From Gammaproteobacteria bacterium (GTDB taxonomy: Bacteria; Pseudomonadota; Gammaproteobacteria; GRL18): a DNA stretch of 64,000 nucleotides. Shown piece by piece: positions 1 to 8,700 of this stretch (position 1 is the stretch's first letter; the number at the start of each line of letters is the position of its first letter). The translations under genes were made by a program, and so were the position numbers. The stretch lies in the NCBI GenBank assembly GCA_016744995.1, contig JADGDG010000021.1, positions 1-64,000 on the forward strand, read 5' to 3'. The notes below the pieces were generated by a model that was given only the letters and a program-made list of their open reading frames with translations, had not been told where the DNA came from and did not search any database.

Positions 1-63
1 AGCTGTTGTTCCTTCAGTAGTTTTTCTTGCTTTAAAACAAGAGTACCGCTGAGTGAGATGTGT

Positions 64-91
64 ATTATACGCAGTAATTATCTGTCGTCAA
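64..91 (-). promoter_or_regulatory. sigma70-type promoter reading out of the left edge
   Basis: On the minus strand a TTGACG -35 (86-91) is followed after 16 bp by a perfect TATAAT -10 (64-69). It lies downstream of ptsP and points left, so it probably drives a gene whose coding region begins beyond position 1; a purine-rich GAAGGAA near positions 12-20 could belong to its leader. The target gene is not visible. Confidence 0.5.
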
Positions 92-183
92 CACTTTTTC
101 CTAATTAATTAACTTATTTTTAAGAAAAATTAAAAATGTTTATTTTTTTACCAGTTAAGATCTATTGCTATGGAAATTTTTGT

Positions 184-2466
184 CTATCGTCCAGCTCTGA
201 TAAGGCCACCTAAGCCTTTCTTTTCAATACAATCTGTGAGCATTTTTCTGATCACATAAGCATCTTTCATCAGTAGCGCTTTTTCTAACAGCTCTTTTGC
301 TTCTGTCTGTGTAAAGTTTCTAATTAACCATTTAACTCTAGGCAAGGAAGCAGCACTGGTGCTTAATGAATCAATAGGCATCCCCAGTAGAAGAATAGCA
401 GCCAATGGATCGCCTGCCATCTCCCCACAGACACTCACTGGGATCTGTTCTTTATGAGATTCATCAATAACCACTTTAATGGCTGCCAGTACAGCTGGAT
501 TTAATGAGTCATAGAGTTCTGCAACATTGGCATTATTCCTGTCAACAGCCATGAGATATTGAATCAGATCATTGGTACCAATTGATACAAAATCGACCAT
601 TGAGGCGATTTGCCTCATTTGGAAAACCACAGAGGGAACTTCAACCATCACACCAACTTTTGGCATATTGACCTGGTATCCCTCTGTTAACAATTCTTCA
701 CAGGCACGTTTGAGTAAATTTATGGCGCCATCTACTTCTCTCGTAGTGCTGATCATGGGAAAAAGAATATGCAGATTGTTGAGCCCTATACTGGCAATCA
801 ACATAGCACGTAATTGAATCAAAAATATTTCCGGATGATCTAATGTCACTCGAATACCACGCCAGCCAAGAAATGGATTATCTTCTTTAATAGGAAAATA
901 ACTCAATGACTTATCACCACCAATGTCCAGTGTCCTCAGAACAACTGGTTTTGGTGCCATGGATTCCATCACTTCTCTATAAATTTCACTCTGTTCTTCT
1001 TCTCCAGGAAAACGTTGCCGGATCATAAATGGGTACTCTGTTCTATAGAGTCCTATGCCTTCAGCACCACTTTCTTTGCTAGGCGTGATATCAGCAACCA
1101 ATCCCGTGTTGGCATACAATGGGATATTTATCTTATCCTGAGTCGTTGCAGGCTTGTCTGTCAGTGCCTTTAATTCCTCAGAAAGCTCTTCTTCCTGAGA
1201 GATCAGGCGTGAATATTCTCTGATAATATGCTCAGGAGGAGAAATATATACCTTACCACTATAGCCATCAGCGACTAACTGGCTGCCATCAAGCTGCATT
1301 ATAGGTAATTCACTCACACCAACGACGGTGGGAATTCCCATTGCTCTTGCAAGAATTGCAACATGGGAAGTCCTTGAGCCACTTTTGAGAACAATACCTG
1401 ATATGTTTGCTTCTGCTATTTCAGCAAGCAGTGTCGCAGAGATATCCTCAGCAACAATAATGGTCTCTTTGGAGAGCTTGTCAACAGGCAGCTCATTGAT
1501 CTCTTCCATTTGATTAAAAATGCTTTGCCCCAGATCCCGAATATCTTTAGCTCGCTCCTGGAGGTATGGGTTATCCATTTCACCAAATAACTTAATATGT
1601 TCTGAGATTGTTTCTCTTAAAGCACCAGCAGCCCAGTTACCTGTTTCAATTTTAGAAATGGTACTCTCAATTAAAGTATTCGAGTCCAACATAAGAAGGT
1701 AAGCATCAAAAACAGCCACATCTTCTGTCGGCAAACCATCTGAAAGTAATTGAAAAGACAATGACTTGATATCTTGCCGCACTGACTCTAATGCCACGCG
1801 AAAGATATTGATTTCATCATCAACATCTTTTGCGGGTCGATCAGGCACGGCACTAAGTGAAACAGATGAGGCAATAGAAACCGCCTTTCCAACGGCCACA
1901 CCAGGTGAACCAGGCTGACCTATCATTGGTCGGTAATCTCTGCGAATGTTAGAGACTTCCTGGGTAGAATAAATGGGAATTTGTCTGCTTGCCTGGGCAT
2001 TGATAATTGCCCCGGCTAATTGAGCGGCAATGGTAACCAGAAAATTAACAACATCCTGAGAAAAGCGATTATCTGACTTGGACTGTACAACTAAAACGCC
2101 TAATACTTCACGGTGATGAGTAATGGGTATTCCTGTAAAACCGTGGTAACGTTCTTCATTCAGTGAAGTAAAAAGCTCAAATCGGGGATGTTCCTGGGCA
2201 TTATCAAGATTGAGGGGATCAGTTCTTTGTGCAACCAGACCAACAAGCCCGGAACTATGTGACATTGTCACCTGACCGACCAGTTCAGCATTGAGTCCAT
2301 CAGTGGCCATAAGAGTAAACCCATCTTCATCACTATCAAATAAGTAGATTGAGCAGACATCTGCACTGATGGCTTTTTTTACTCTTTGAACAATGATTTC
2401 CAGAACCTGATTCAGATCCCGAGTTGAATTGACTTCCTGGACAATACGCCGCAAGGTCTGCAACAT
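184..2466 (-). CDS. ptsP: Phosphoenolpyruvate-protein phosphotransferase PtsP (EI-Ntr)
   Basis: First enzyme of the nitrogen phosphotransferase relay: it takes phosphate from PEP and passes it to NPr. The 760-residue cytoplasmic protein has an N-terminal GAF domain (about residues 1-160), then the EI N-terminal and swivelling domains with the phosphohistidine motif TSHVAILAR near residue 365, then a PEP-binding TIM barrel (SGAEGIGLYRTEYPFM, VMVEVPSV, SIGTNDLIQY, VCGEMAGD). Length matches full-length E. coli-type PtsP. The gene lies 42 bp downstream of rppH on the same strand, the common gammaproteobacterial order, so the two are likely co-transcribed. NPr and EIIA-Ntr genes are not in the window. 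The GAF domain is where glutamine/2-oxoglutarate act in characterised PtsP proteins; that is family knowledge. Confidence 0.96.
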   Translation of the reverse strand: MLQTLRRIVQEVNSTRDLNQVLEIIVQRVKKAISADVCSIYLFDSDEDGFTLMATDGLNAELVGQVTMSHSSGLVGLVAQRTDPLNLDNAQEHPRFELFTSLNEERYHGFTGIPITHHREVLGVLVVQSKSDNRFSQDVVNFLVTIAAQLAGAIINAQASRQIPIYSTQEVSNIRRDYRPMIGQPGSPGVAVGKAVSIASSVSLSAVPDRPAKDVDDEINIFRVALESVRQDIKSLSFQLLSDGLPTEDVAVFDAYLLMLDSNTLIESTISKIETGNWAAGALRETISEHIKLFGEMDNPYLQERAKDIRDLGQSIFNQMEEINELPVDKLSKETIIVAEDISATLLAEIAEANISGIVLKSGSRTSHVAILARAMGIPTVVGVSELPIMQLDGSQLVADGYSGKVYISPPEHIIREYSRLISQEEELSEELKALTDKPATTQDKINIPLYANTGLVADITPSKESGAEGIGLYRTEYPFMIRQRFPGEEEQSEIYREVMESMAPKPVVLRTLDIGGDKSLSYFPIKEDNPFLGWRGIRVTLDHPEIFLIQLRAMLIASIGLNNLHILFPMISTTREVDGAINLLKRACEELLTEGYQVNMPKVGVMVEVPSVVFQMRQIASMVDFVSIGTNDLIQYLMAVDRNNANVAELYDSLNPAVLAAIKVVIDESHKEQIPVSVCGEMAGDPLAAILLLGMPIDSLSTSAASLPRVKWLIRNFTQTEAKELLEKALLMKDAYVIRKMLTDCIEKKGLGGLIRAGR

Positions 2467-2508
2467 AAAAAAACTTTCCCCTCTGTTAAATAACCCCTTG
2501 AAACTAAA

Positions 2509-3036
2509 TTAAAATTGTTCTTTTTGTTTACCAGGCTCTTCTTTACAATTGAGCTGCTGGCTGAGCAAAGTTGGCTCAAAAAATTCCAGGGCCTGCTTGT
2601 AGACTTCCCGCTTAAAGGAGATAACCTCTTTCAAGGGTGTCCAATAATCTGTCCATTTCCATATATCAAATTCAGGTCGCTTATTTTGATCAAGTGCAAA
2701 CGATGTTTCATTTGCGAGTAAACGAAGCATAAACCATTTTTGTTTTTGACCAATACAGACAGGATGCTTATAACGGCGTACAAGATGCTCTGGCAAATTG
2801 TATCGCAGCCAACCCTCTGTTTGAGCAACAATTATTACATCTTTTTCTGTAAGCCCCGTTTCTTCGTATAATTCCCTATAAACTGCTTGCTCTGGAGATT
2901 CAGATTGAGCAATTCCTCCCTGAGGAAACTGCCAGGCATCCTGACCTACTCTACGCGCCCAGAACAATTTGCCATCATCATTAAAAATAATAATGCCAAC
3001 ATTTGCTCGATAGCCTTCTGAATCAATCAAAATCAC
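2509..3036 (-). CDS. rppH: RNA pyrophosphohydrolase RppH
   Basis: Nudix hydrolase that removes pyrophosphate from the 5' end of triphosphorylated mRNA and so starts RNase E-dependent decay. The Nudix box is clear: GGIAQSESPEQAVYRELYEE followed by TG (residues about 40-62) has the G-x5-E-x7-REUxEExGU pattern. The N-terminus IDSEGYRANVGIIIF and the segment KHPVCIGQKQKWF are typical of RppH rather than other Nudix proteins. The length of 175 residues is usual. The chosen ATG adds two residues (Met-Ile-Leu-Ile) compared with the common MID start; no alternative ATG is available nearby. It precedes ptsP in a probable operon. Confidence 0.95.
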   Translation of the reverse strand: MILIDSEGYRANVGIIIFNDDGKLFWARRVGQDAWQFPQGGIAQSESPEQAVYRELYEETGLTEKDVIIVAQTEGWLRYNLPEHLVRRYKHPVCIGQKQKWFMLRLLANETSFALDQNKRPEFDIWKWTDYWTPLKEVISFKREVYKQALEFFEPTLLSQQLNCKEEPGKQKEQF

Positions 3037-3232
3037 ACACCATCTAAATCACGCACCATCATATAGTCAAGACAAATAAAATTTTCCGACACCCTACTTA
3101 ATAACATACAATTTCAAAGAGGTTCATTGATAATTTTACCTTAGTTAAGAAATTTAAGATAAATTATATCACTGTTTATTTCAAGAAAAGTGGTAAAATC
3201 GCACTCTTTTCGTTTAAAAATAGGCAAAACAA

Positions 3233-3886
3233 GTGAATTTAGCAATATTTGATCTGGATAATACACTGATTGGTGGTGATAGCGATTATCTTTGGGGACA
3301 ATTTTTAGTTGAAAAAGCATTGGTTGATCCGGTTTTTTATGAACAGGAAAACCAACGATTTTATGATGAATATAAGGCTGGAACACTTAATATCTTCGAC
3401 TTTCTTAAGTTCAGTCTGGCGCCTCTAAGCCATCATTCTCTGGAAACATTATCTGAATTGCATCAAGAATTTATGCTGAATAAAATTAATTCCATCTGGC
3501 TTCCAAAAGCTGAAACATTATTAAATAAGCATCGGCAAAATAATGATTACCTGTTGATTATTACTGCAACCAACCATTTTGTCACAGCACCTATTGCAAA
3601 AAAACTGGGGGTTGATGATATTATTGCAACACTTCCTGAACAAAAAAATAAGAGGTACACAGGTAATGTTACAGGTATACCCTGTTTTCAGGAAGGCAAG
3701 GTTGAGCGCCTTTCTATGTGGCTAAAGGAAAACGATTTTTCTTTACACGATAGTCACTTTTATAGTGATTCAATTAACGATTTACCGTTGTTATTAAAAG
3801 TAACTCATCCTGTTGTCGTCGATGCGGATGAAAAATTATCAAACTATGCTGCTGAGCATAATTGGCCTGCCATTTCTTTACGATAA
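3233..3886 (+). CDS. HAD-superfamily phosphatase (subclass IB, SerB/CicA-like)
   Basis: A cytoplasmic phosphatase of 217 residues. Motif I is FDLDNTLIGGDSD (residues 6-18) with the nucleophile Asp and the acid/base Asp; motif II is the threonine in LIITATN; the C-terminal motif YSDSINDLPLL supplies the Mg-binding aspartates. A cap region of helices lies between motifs I and II, as in HAD-IB proteins that include phosphoserine phosphatase-like and histidinol-phosphatase-like enzymes. The substrate cannot be assigned. The start is GTG at 3233, the only suitable start before motif I. It is divergent from rppH, about 200 bp away, and followed by the two-component genes. Confidence 0.85.
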   Translation: MNLAIFDLDNTLIGGDSDYLWGQFLVEKALVDPVFYEQENQRFYDEYKAGTLNIFDFLKFSLAPLSHHSLETLSELHQEFMLNKINSIWLPKAETLLNKHRQNNDYLLIITATNHFVTAPIAKKLGVDDIIATLPEQKNKRYTGNVTGIPCFQEGKVERLSMWLKENDFSLHDSHFYSDSINDLPLLLKVTHPVVVDADEKLSNYAAEHNWPAISLR

Positions 3887-3964
3887 AGCTTCACTTTTGT
3901 TTCGTTAATTCATGTGCTTTAATAAATTAATATTAAAGGCTGTAGTAACAATAATTAATCACTC

Positions 3965-4294
3965 ATGCTAAAAAAACTCACTCGCTTACTGACTCTGGTT
4001 ATTTTGCTGTTTATAGCACCAACTATTTCAGCATCTCCAGAGCAAAGCCAACAAACTGAAAATTTAGCCCCGTCCTCGCTTCCTGAAAGAGTTCTTTCTC
4101 TTATTGATGCTAAACTAGCAGCATTTAATTCTTTATTCACCGCCAGTACCTGGTTTATCTTTTTCAGTACTCTGATCATTGCTTTAAGTGTTGTTTATTA
4201 TTTATCTTCTCACAATAAAGACACTGGTAATCGAAAAGTAGCCCTTATTTTTGTCATATTATTTATGGTCTCATTTACAAATATTGTCATCTGA
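3965..4294 (+). CDS. N-terminal membrane part of a sensor kinase, cut off by an in-frame TGA
   Basis: This 109-residue ORF has a signal-like N-terminus (LLTLVILLFIAPTISAS), a membrane segment at about residues 57-78 (STWFIFFSTLIIALSVVYYL) and a second at about 91-109 (VALIFVILFMVSFTNIVI), then stops at TGA 4292-4294. The same reading frame remains open from 4295 through the histidine kinase that ends at 6451, with no ATG in between. By itself it could be a small membrane protein. The continuity of frame and the fit of its last membrane segment to a periplasmic sensor domain argue that it is the 5' part of the kinase gene, interrupted by a nonsense codon or read through. Confidence 0.65.
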   Translation: MLKKLTRLLTLVILLFIAPTISASPEQSQQTENLAPSSLPERVLSLIDAKLAAFNSLFTASTWFIFFSTLIIALSVVYYLSSHNKDTGNRKVALIFVILFMVSFTNIVI

Positions 4295-4618
4295 TCAACT
4301 CTAACAAATATTAATAAATTTAAAGATTATCAAATACAGCTCGGTATAACTTCAGTCAACAGCACCAAAAAAAGTATTGAGCAATATTTACAGAAAAAAC
4401 AAAATTCTCTCAATACATTCACCCACTATTTTAAACCCCAGCTATTACAACTACTTGAGATATCAGAAGGCAGTGAAATCCTTGAACGGCTTCGATTTGA
4501 AATAACAACTCATTTCCCCAATTATTATACTTACAACCTTATTAGCTCTGATGGAATTCCTCTTATTTCTCAACAATCTATAAAAATTGGTCCCATCTGC
4601 CGCACTGAATTAAATTCT

Positions 4619-6451
4619 GTGTTTAAAAACCATCAATTAGACATTCCTTTTTCTCTTCATGGAAAAACTGATGACAATTTTCATTTTGACATACGCAACA
4701 TTCTTTATGATAACGAAGATGAAATGTTTATTTTCTTTATCCACTTCAAAATGGATGACTTAATTCGTCTTCTTAAGCACAGCCAACTATCAAACCAGGT
4801 TTTATTAATCACTCACCAAAAATCCCCTGATCACATCATTATCAGTGCTGACGGAGTTGAAACCAGTCAGACATTTGGCGCTCAGCTTAATTACGCAAAC
4901 AGACAGCACCAGTTATTTCAGGCTCCAATAGAACAGACAGAATGGGTTATATCCGTTTATTCTCAGAGTAATTTCACAAAAGACTATATTATCTCTCAGT
5001 GGATTAATGCTGCAATATTATTGGTCTCTCTATTACTGATCTCACTGGCTTTTTTAGTTAAACTCTTTCGGGAAGAACAAAACCGTTTAAACGTTGAGAG
5101 GGAACTGAAAGAAAATCAGCAGCTCCTTGAAGATGAAATTTTTAAGCGTACACTTGATTTACGCAAGGCAAATGAACTACTTAAATTAGAAGTTCGAGAT
5201 AAAAGTGAAACACAGCATGCATTACTTGAAAGCCAGGAAAGGCTTAAGTTTGCTCTTGAAGGAAGTAATGACGCCTTATGGGACATTGATATAATCACAG
5301 GTAAGCTCTATGTCAGTCCACGCTGGGCAACCATGATGGCCTACCGAGTTGGTGAAATCCCTAATGATCTGATGTCCTGGAAAAAATTATTACACCCTGA
5401 TGATGAAAAAAAGGTCTACCAGCTTTTCGAATCAATCAAAAAAGGCAACATTAATTTTTTTCAACTGGAATATCGTTTTAAAACCCGAACAGGTCAATAT
5501 AAATGGATTTTAAACCGAGGAAAAATTGTACAGGTTGATACTAAGGGAAAACCATTGAGAGCAGTTGGTACCCATAGTGATATTACTATAAGAAAAAATG
5601 CTGAGCGGGAACTCAACAGAAACCGCAGTCACCTGGAAGAGCTTATTAGTGTGCAGACATCTGACTTAAAGCTGGCTAAGGAGAATGCAGAAAAAGCAAA
5701 CCATACCAAATCTGAATTTCTTGCTAATATTTCACATGAATTACGTACCCCCATGCACGGCATTCTCAGCTTCTCCAGTATCGGTATAAAAAACAGCAAT
5801 AAAAGCCCCCGAGACAAACTCAGTAATTATTTTGATCGCATTCATCAAAGCGGTCAGCGTTTATTATTACTCCTCAATGACTTATTAGATCTGTCAAAAC
5901 TCGAAGCAGAAAAAATGGAATTTAATATCAGTTTTCATTCACTCGATAATTTAATATCTCTGGTCATGTCAGAATTAAATGCCCTATTTGAAGAAAAGAA
6001 ATTAAACGTTAAGATGATTGGTAATGAGATTGATACCACTGTGGCTTGTGACAAGGAGCGGATCATGCAGGTTATTCACAATTTACTTTCAAATGCCATA
6101 AAATTTTCACACCCCGACTCAACTATTACAATTGCATTTTCATACACAACCATTGAAGATAAAAAGAGTTTGGATAAACGCTTGATTAATAAGCAGTCAG
6201 CAATAAGAGTGGATGTAAAGGATGAAGGCATTGGCGTGCCTGTAAATGAGCTGGAAACGATATTTGATCAATTTGCACAAAGTAGTAAAACCAATACAGG
6301 TGCAGGAGGTACAGGTCTGGGCCTGGCTATTTGCAAAGAAATTATTGAAGGCCACCATGGCATCATCAAAGCTCAGAGCATTTATGGTCATGGCACAACA
6401 GTTTCATTCAGTATCCCGCTTCAATCTCAAAAAAATAATCCACTAATATGA
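4619..6451 (+). CDS. Membrane sensor histidine kinase with PAS domain (5' end interrupted)
   Basis: A transmitter kinase. From the GTG at 4619: the rest of a periplasmic sensor region, a membrane segment at about residues 128-150, a coiled coil, a PAS/PAC fold (about 208-335, ending VGTHSDITIRK), the H-box SEFLANISHELRTP with phospho-accepting His373, N-box VIHNLLSNAIKFS, G1 VKDEGIGVP and G2 GGTGLGLAI. There is no receiver domain. The GTG has no Shine-Dalgarno sequence and falls inside the sensor domain. The 108 codons upstream (4295-4618) are open in the same frame and read like a Cache-type sensor, and the ORF 3965-4294 supplies the missing first membrane segments. The natural gene is probably 3965-6451 (828 residues) with one TGA at codon 110. 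The partner is the response regulator at 6521. Confidence 0.85.
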   Translation: MFKNHQLDIPFSLHGKTDDNFHFDIRNILYDNEDEMFIFFIHFKMDDLIRLLKHSQLSNQVLLITHQKSPDHIIISADGVETSQTFGAQLNYANRQHQLFQAPIEQTEWVISVYSQSNFTKDYIISQWINAAILLVSLLLISLAFLVKLFREEQNRLNVERELKENQQLLEDEIFKRTLDLRKANELLKLEVRDKSETQHALLESQERLKFALEGSNDALWDIDIITGKLYVSPRWATMMAYRVGEIPNDLMSWKKLLHPDDEKKVYQLFESIKKGNINFFQLEYRFKTRTGQYKWILNRGKIVQVDTKGKPLRAVGTHSDITIRKNAERELNRNRSHLEELISVQTSDLKLAKENAEKANHTKSEFLANISHELRTPMHGILSFSSIGIKNSNKSPRDKLSNYFDRIHQSGQRLLLLLNDLLDLSKLEAEKMEFNISFHSLDNLISLVMSELNALFEEKKLNVKMIGNEIDTTVACDKERIMQVIHNLLSNAIKFSHPDSTITIAFSYTTIEDKKSLDKRLINKQSAIRVDVKDEGIGVPVNELETIFDQFAQSSKTNTGAGGTGLGLAICKEIIEGHHGIIKAQSIYGHGTTVSFSIPLQSQKNNPLI

Positions 6452-6520
6452 GATTATTGGAAATAAATGACCTATACTTTTAAATTAAGCAATGTAACTA
6501 TTATATAAAATATTCAAACT

Positions 6521-7633
6521 ATGCATAAATTACTCTCTGTAGATGATGAACCAATTAATCAGGCAATTATAGAAGAATTATTTGCTGATAAATTTGATGT
6601 TGCTCTAGTCTCATCTGGAAAAGAATGCATACAAAATATTGAAAATATAAAACCTGATTTGATCCTTTTAGATGTATCCATGGAAGGTATGGATGGTTAT
6701 GAAACCTGTCGCCGGCTAAAGCAAATGACAGCAACTCGAGACATTCCTGTTATATTTGTCTCCGCCCGCGGCTCTTTTGAAGACAAAGTCAAAGCGTATG
6801 AAGCGGGGGGACAGGATTACATTATTAAACCATTCAGTCATTCAGCACTTGAAGAGACTATTGAACAAACGATAATAGCAGTTCAAAGCCTGCCCATAGA
6901 AAGCCAACAAAAAAAAGGCATTTATGAATATAGCAATTCGATGGCGACTTATCATTTCGAGGAAAAATCCACTCCTATTATTACATTTTTAAGCGCTTGC
7001 TGTGTCTGTGCATCAGTGGATAATTTAGGCGAGATCTTCTTAAATTTATGTCAGGAAATAGGTCTGGATTGTATTTTACAATTAAGATTGCTCACCAAAA
7101 GCTTTAATTTTTCAAAGCAAACAAATATATCATCTCTCGAACAATCCTTACTTGAATATAGCGGGAACATCAATCAATTTTTTAATTTTAATTCAAAAAC
7201 TATCATCACTTTTCCTCATGTTTCAATATTAATAAAAAACACGCCGATTAAAAGCAATCAGCATAATGTCTTGAAGCACTTATTCGGGCTTATAACACAA
7301 GCAATAGAAGCCAGAATTAAGTCACTGAACAATAAAGATGCAGTCAGTCAACAATACGAACAGTTTTTGAAAATAATAAAAAGCAACCTTTCTGAATTTG
7401 AACATTATTCCAGAACAATTGATGAAAAAAGACAAGCAATTATTCAGGCTTACTTAAACAGGATAGAACAAAACATTACAAGTTTCAGACAGGATGAATC
7501 TCAGACAGAACTTTTAAAATCGATCACCCGGGACTTTTTATTGGAAAGTAATGCTCTCTCAGAGAGTAGGCAGTCGCTGGAAGAAAAAATACAAATCATT
7601 GAAAATGCTATGCAGAAAACAACGATTCTTTAG
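6521..7633 (+). CDS. Response regulator with receiver domain and unassigned output region
   Basis: Residues 1-120 form a CheY-like receiver: VDDEP near the start, phospho-acceptor Asp51 in LILLDVSMEGMDGYE, the Ser/Thr position in IFVSARG, and Lys in YIIKPFS. The remaining 250 residues match no domain I recognise. They include a Cys-containing segment (FLSACCVCASVDNLGEIF, about 155-172) that could begin a degenerate GAF-like fold, and end in a long helical, probably coiled-coil stretch (about 280-365). There is no DNA-binding helix-turn-helix. The gene is 69 bp downstream of the sensor kinase on the same strand and is its likely partner. The frame continues open for 22 codons past the TAG, through a 12-bp tandem repeat. 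Confidence 0.85.
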   Translation: MHKLLSVDDEPINQAIIEELFADKFDVALVSSGKECIQNIENIKPDLILLDVSMEGMDGYETCRRLKQMTATRDIPVIFVSARGSFEDKVKAYEAGGQDYIIKPFSHSALEETIEQTIIAVQSLPIESQQKKGIYEYSNSMATYHFEEKSTPIITFLSACCVCASVDNLGEIFLNLCQEIGLDCILQLRLLTKSFNFSKQTNISSLEQSLLEYSGNINQFFNFNSKTIITFPHVSILIKNTPIKSNQHNVLKHLFGLITQAIEARIKSLNNKDAVSQQYEQFLKIIKSNLSEFEHYSRTIDEKRQAIIQAYLNRIEQNITSFRQDESQTELLKSITRDFLLESNALSESRQSLEEKIQIIENAMQKTTIL

Positions 7634-7648
7634 CGACAAGCATTAGAG

Positions 7649-7700
7649 ACATTATTGAAAACATTATTGAAAACATTATTGAAAACATTATTGAAAACAT
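7649..7700. repeat. 12-bp tandem repeat, four perfect copies
   Basis: ACATTATTGAAA is repeated four times without change (7649-7696), followed by a partial fifth copy (ACAT). It begins 16 bp after the stop of the response regulator, and its unit length keeps the reading frame of that gene, where it would encode repeats of Thr-Leu-Leu-Lys before a TAG at 7700-7702. It lies between two convergent genes and looks like slippage-prone DNA. Confidence 0.9.
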
Positions 7701-7709
7701 AGGCTCGAA

Positions 7710-8615
7710 CTAGGTTTTACTCCCCTGAATAATCAGTTCTACTTTATTGCCGCAACCCTGAAAATTTATTTCATCAACACTAATCATTTTTGCCATAGCG
7801 ATACCACGGCCATGTGAATCAAATGCACGCTGAGGGTCTAGTTCGAGGTAATTTTGCCATTCAAAGCCACAGCCTTCATCCTCGATAAGTATCGTATTCA
7901 TTGAATTCTGACGCTGAAACCACACAAGTACTTTTCTATCTTTATATTCTGGTGACTGCAGACGCCTCTTAACCTCATCCTTCCAATCATCTTTAGCCAC
8001 GAGCCGTGACTTGTCTTCATAACAAATTTCAAGATTTCCATGCTCAACGGCATTAATTAATAACTCAGAAATCCCGGTTACTGCACGGTTCGGATAAGCA
8101 CAGGCATTAGCCAGAACCTTTGCCAGATCATTGGCTTCATCAATTGTTCGAAATTCAAAATAAGCTTCCTGCATCATTGCCAGGCCTCTGACGCTTTCTT
8201 CTAACTCCGAGGTCAACAAATCGTAACGGATTTTATCTTCTATTGCCGTTCTAACAATAGAACGTAACATTTCATCATCAAAGGGTTTTGTCAGATAGTA
8301 ATAAGCACCTGAATTCATACCTTCAATGATATTCTGCTGTGAAGCTTTAGCAGTTTGTAAAATAACTGGAGTTGATTTAAGCTTTCGATGATTTTTAATT
8401 TTTCCCAGAACCTCCATACCATCAAGCTTCGGCATCATACGATCGAGTAAAATAACATCAAATTTGTCAGGCTCATTATCAAGCTGAGTCCAGGCATCAA
8501 GACCATCTACAGCAGTAAACAGCTCATAACCTTCACCATCAAGATATTCTTCTATAATTTCAAGGTTGAATGGTTCATCATCAACCACCAATACTGTTGC
8601 TTGTAAACGACTCAT
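7710..8615 (-). CDS. Response regulator with C-terminal RsbW-like ATPase domain
   Basis: A 301-residue cytoplasmic protein. The N-terminal receiver has VVDDEP, phospho-acceptor Asp58 in VILLDRMMP, and Lys in YYLTKPFDD. After a helical linker (about 125-165) comes a GHKL-type ATPase fold of the anti-sigma/serine kinase kind, with N-box GISELLINAVEHGNLE, G1-like EDEGCGFEW and a glycine loop DSHGRGIAMAK. There is no dimerisation H-box, so it is not a classical histidine kinase. Family knowledge suggests partner switching with an anti-sigma-factor antagonist, but no STAS protein or sigma factor is encoded nearby. It is convergent with the two-component pair at 3965-7633, so it could act in the same circuit; that is inference. 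Confidence 0.85.
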   Translation of the reverse strand: MSRLQATVLVVDDEPFNLEIIEEYLDGEGYELFTAVDGLDAWTQLDNEPDKFDVILLDRMMPKLDGMEVLGKIKNHRKLKSTPVILQTAKASQQNIIEGMNSGAYYYLTKPFDDEMLRSIVRTAIEDKIRYDLLTSELEESVRGLAMMQEAYFEFRTIDEANDLAKVLANACAYPNRAVTGISELLINAVEHGNLEICYEDKSRLVAKDDWKDEVKRRLQSPEYKDRKVLVWFQRQNSMNTILIEDEGCGFEWQNYLELDPQRAFDSHGRGIAMAKMISVDEINFQGCGNKVELIIQGSKT

Positions 8616-8700
8616 AATATGAAACCTGTAGAACTACCCATTAAAAGTGCAGTTCCAACATTAAAAAGAACCTTAACCTGCATCAGGGCTTATTGAGACT

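Noticed and set aside
4292-4294. Selenocysteine reading of the TGA inside the sensor kinase frame
   Set aside because: No stable hairpin of SECIS type follows the TGA; the next 40 bases are AT-rich and unstructured, and histidine kinases with Sec at this place are not known to me. A nonsense codon is simpler.
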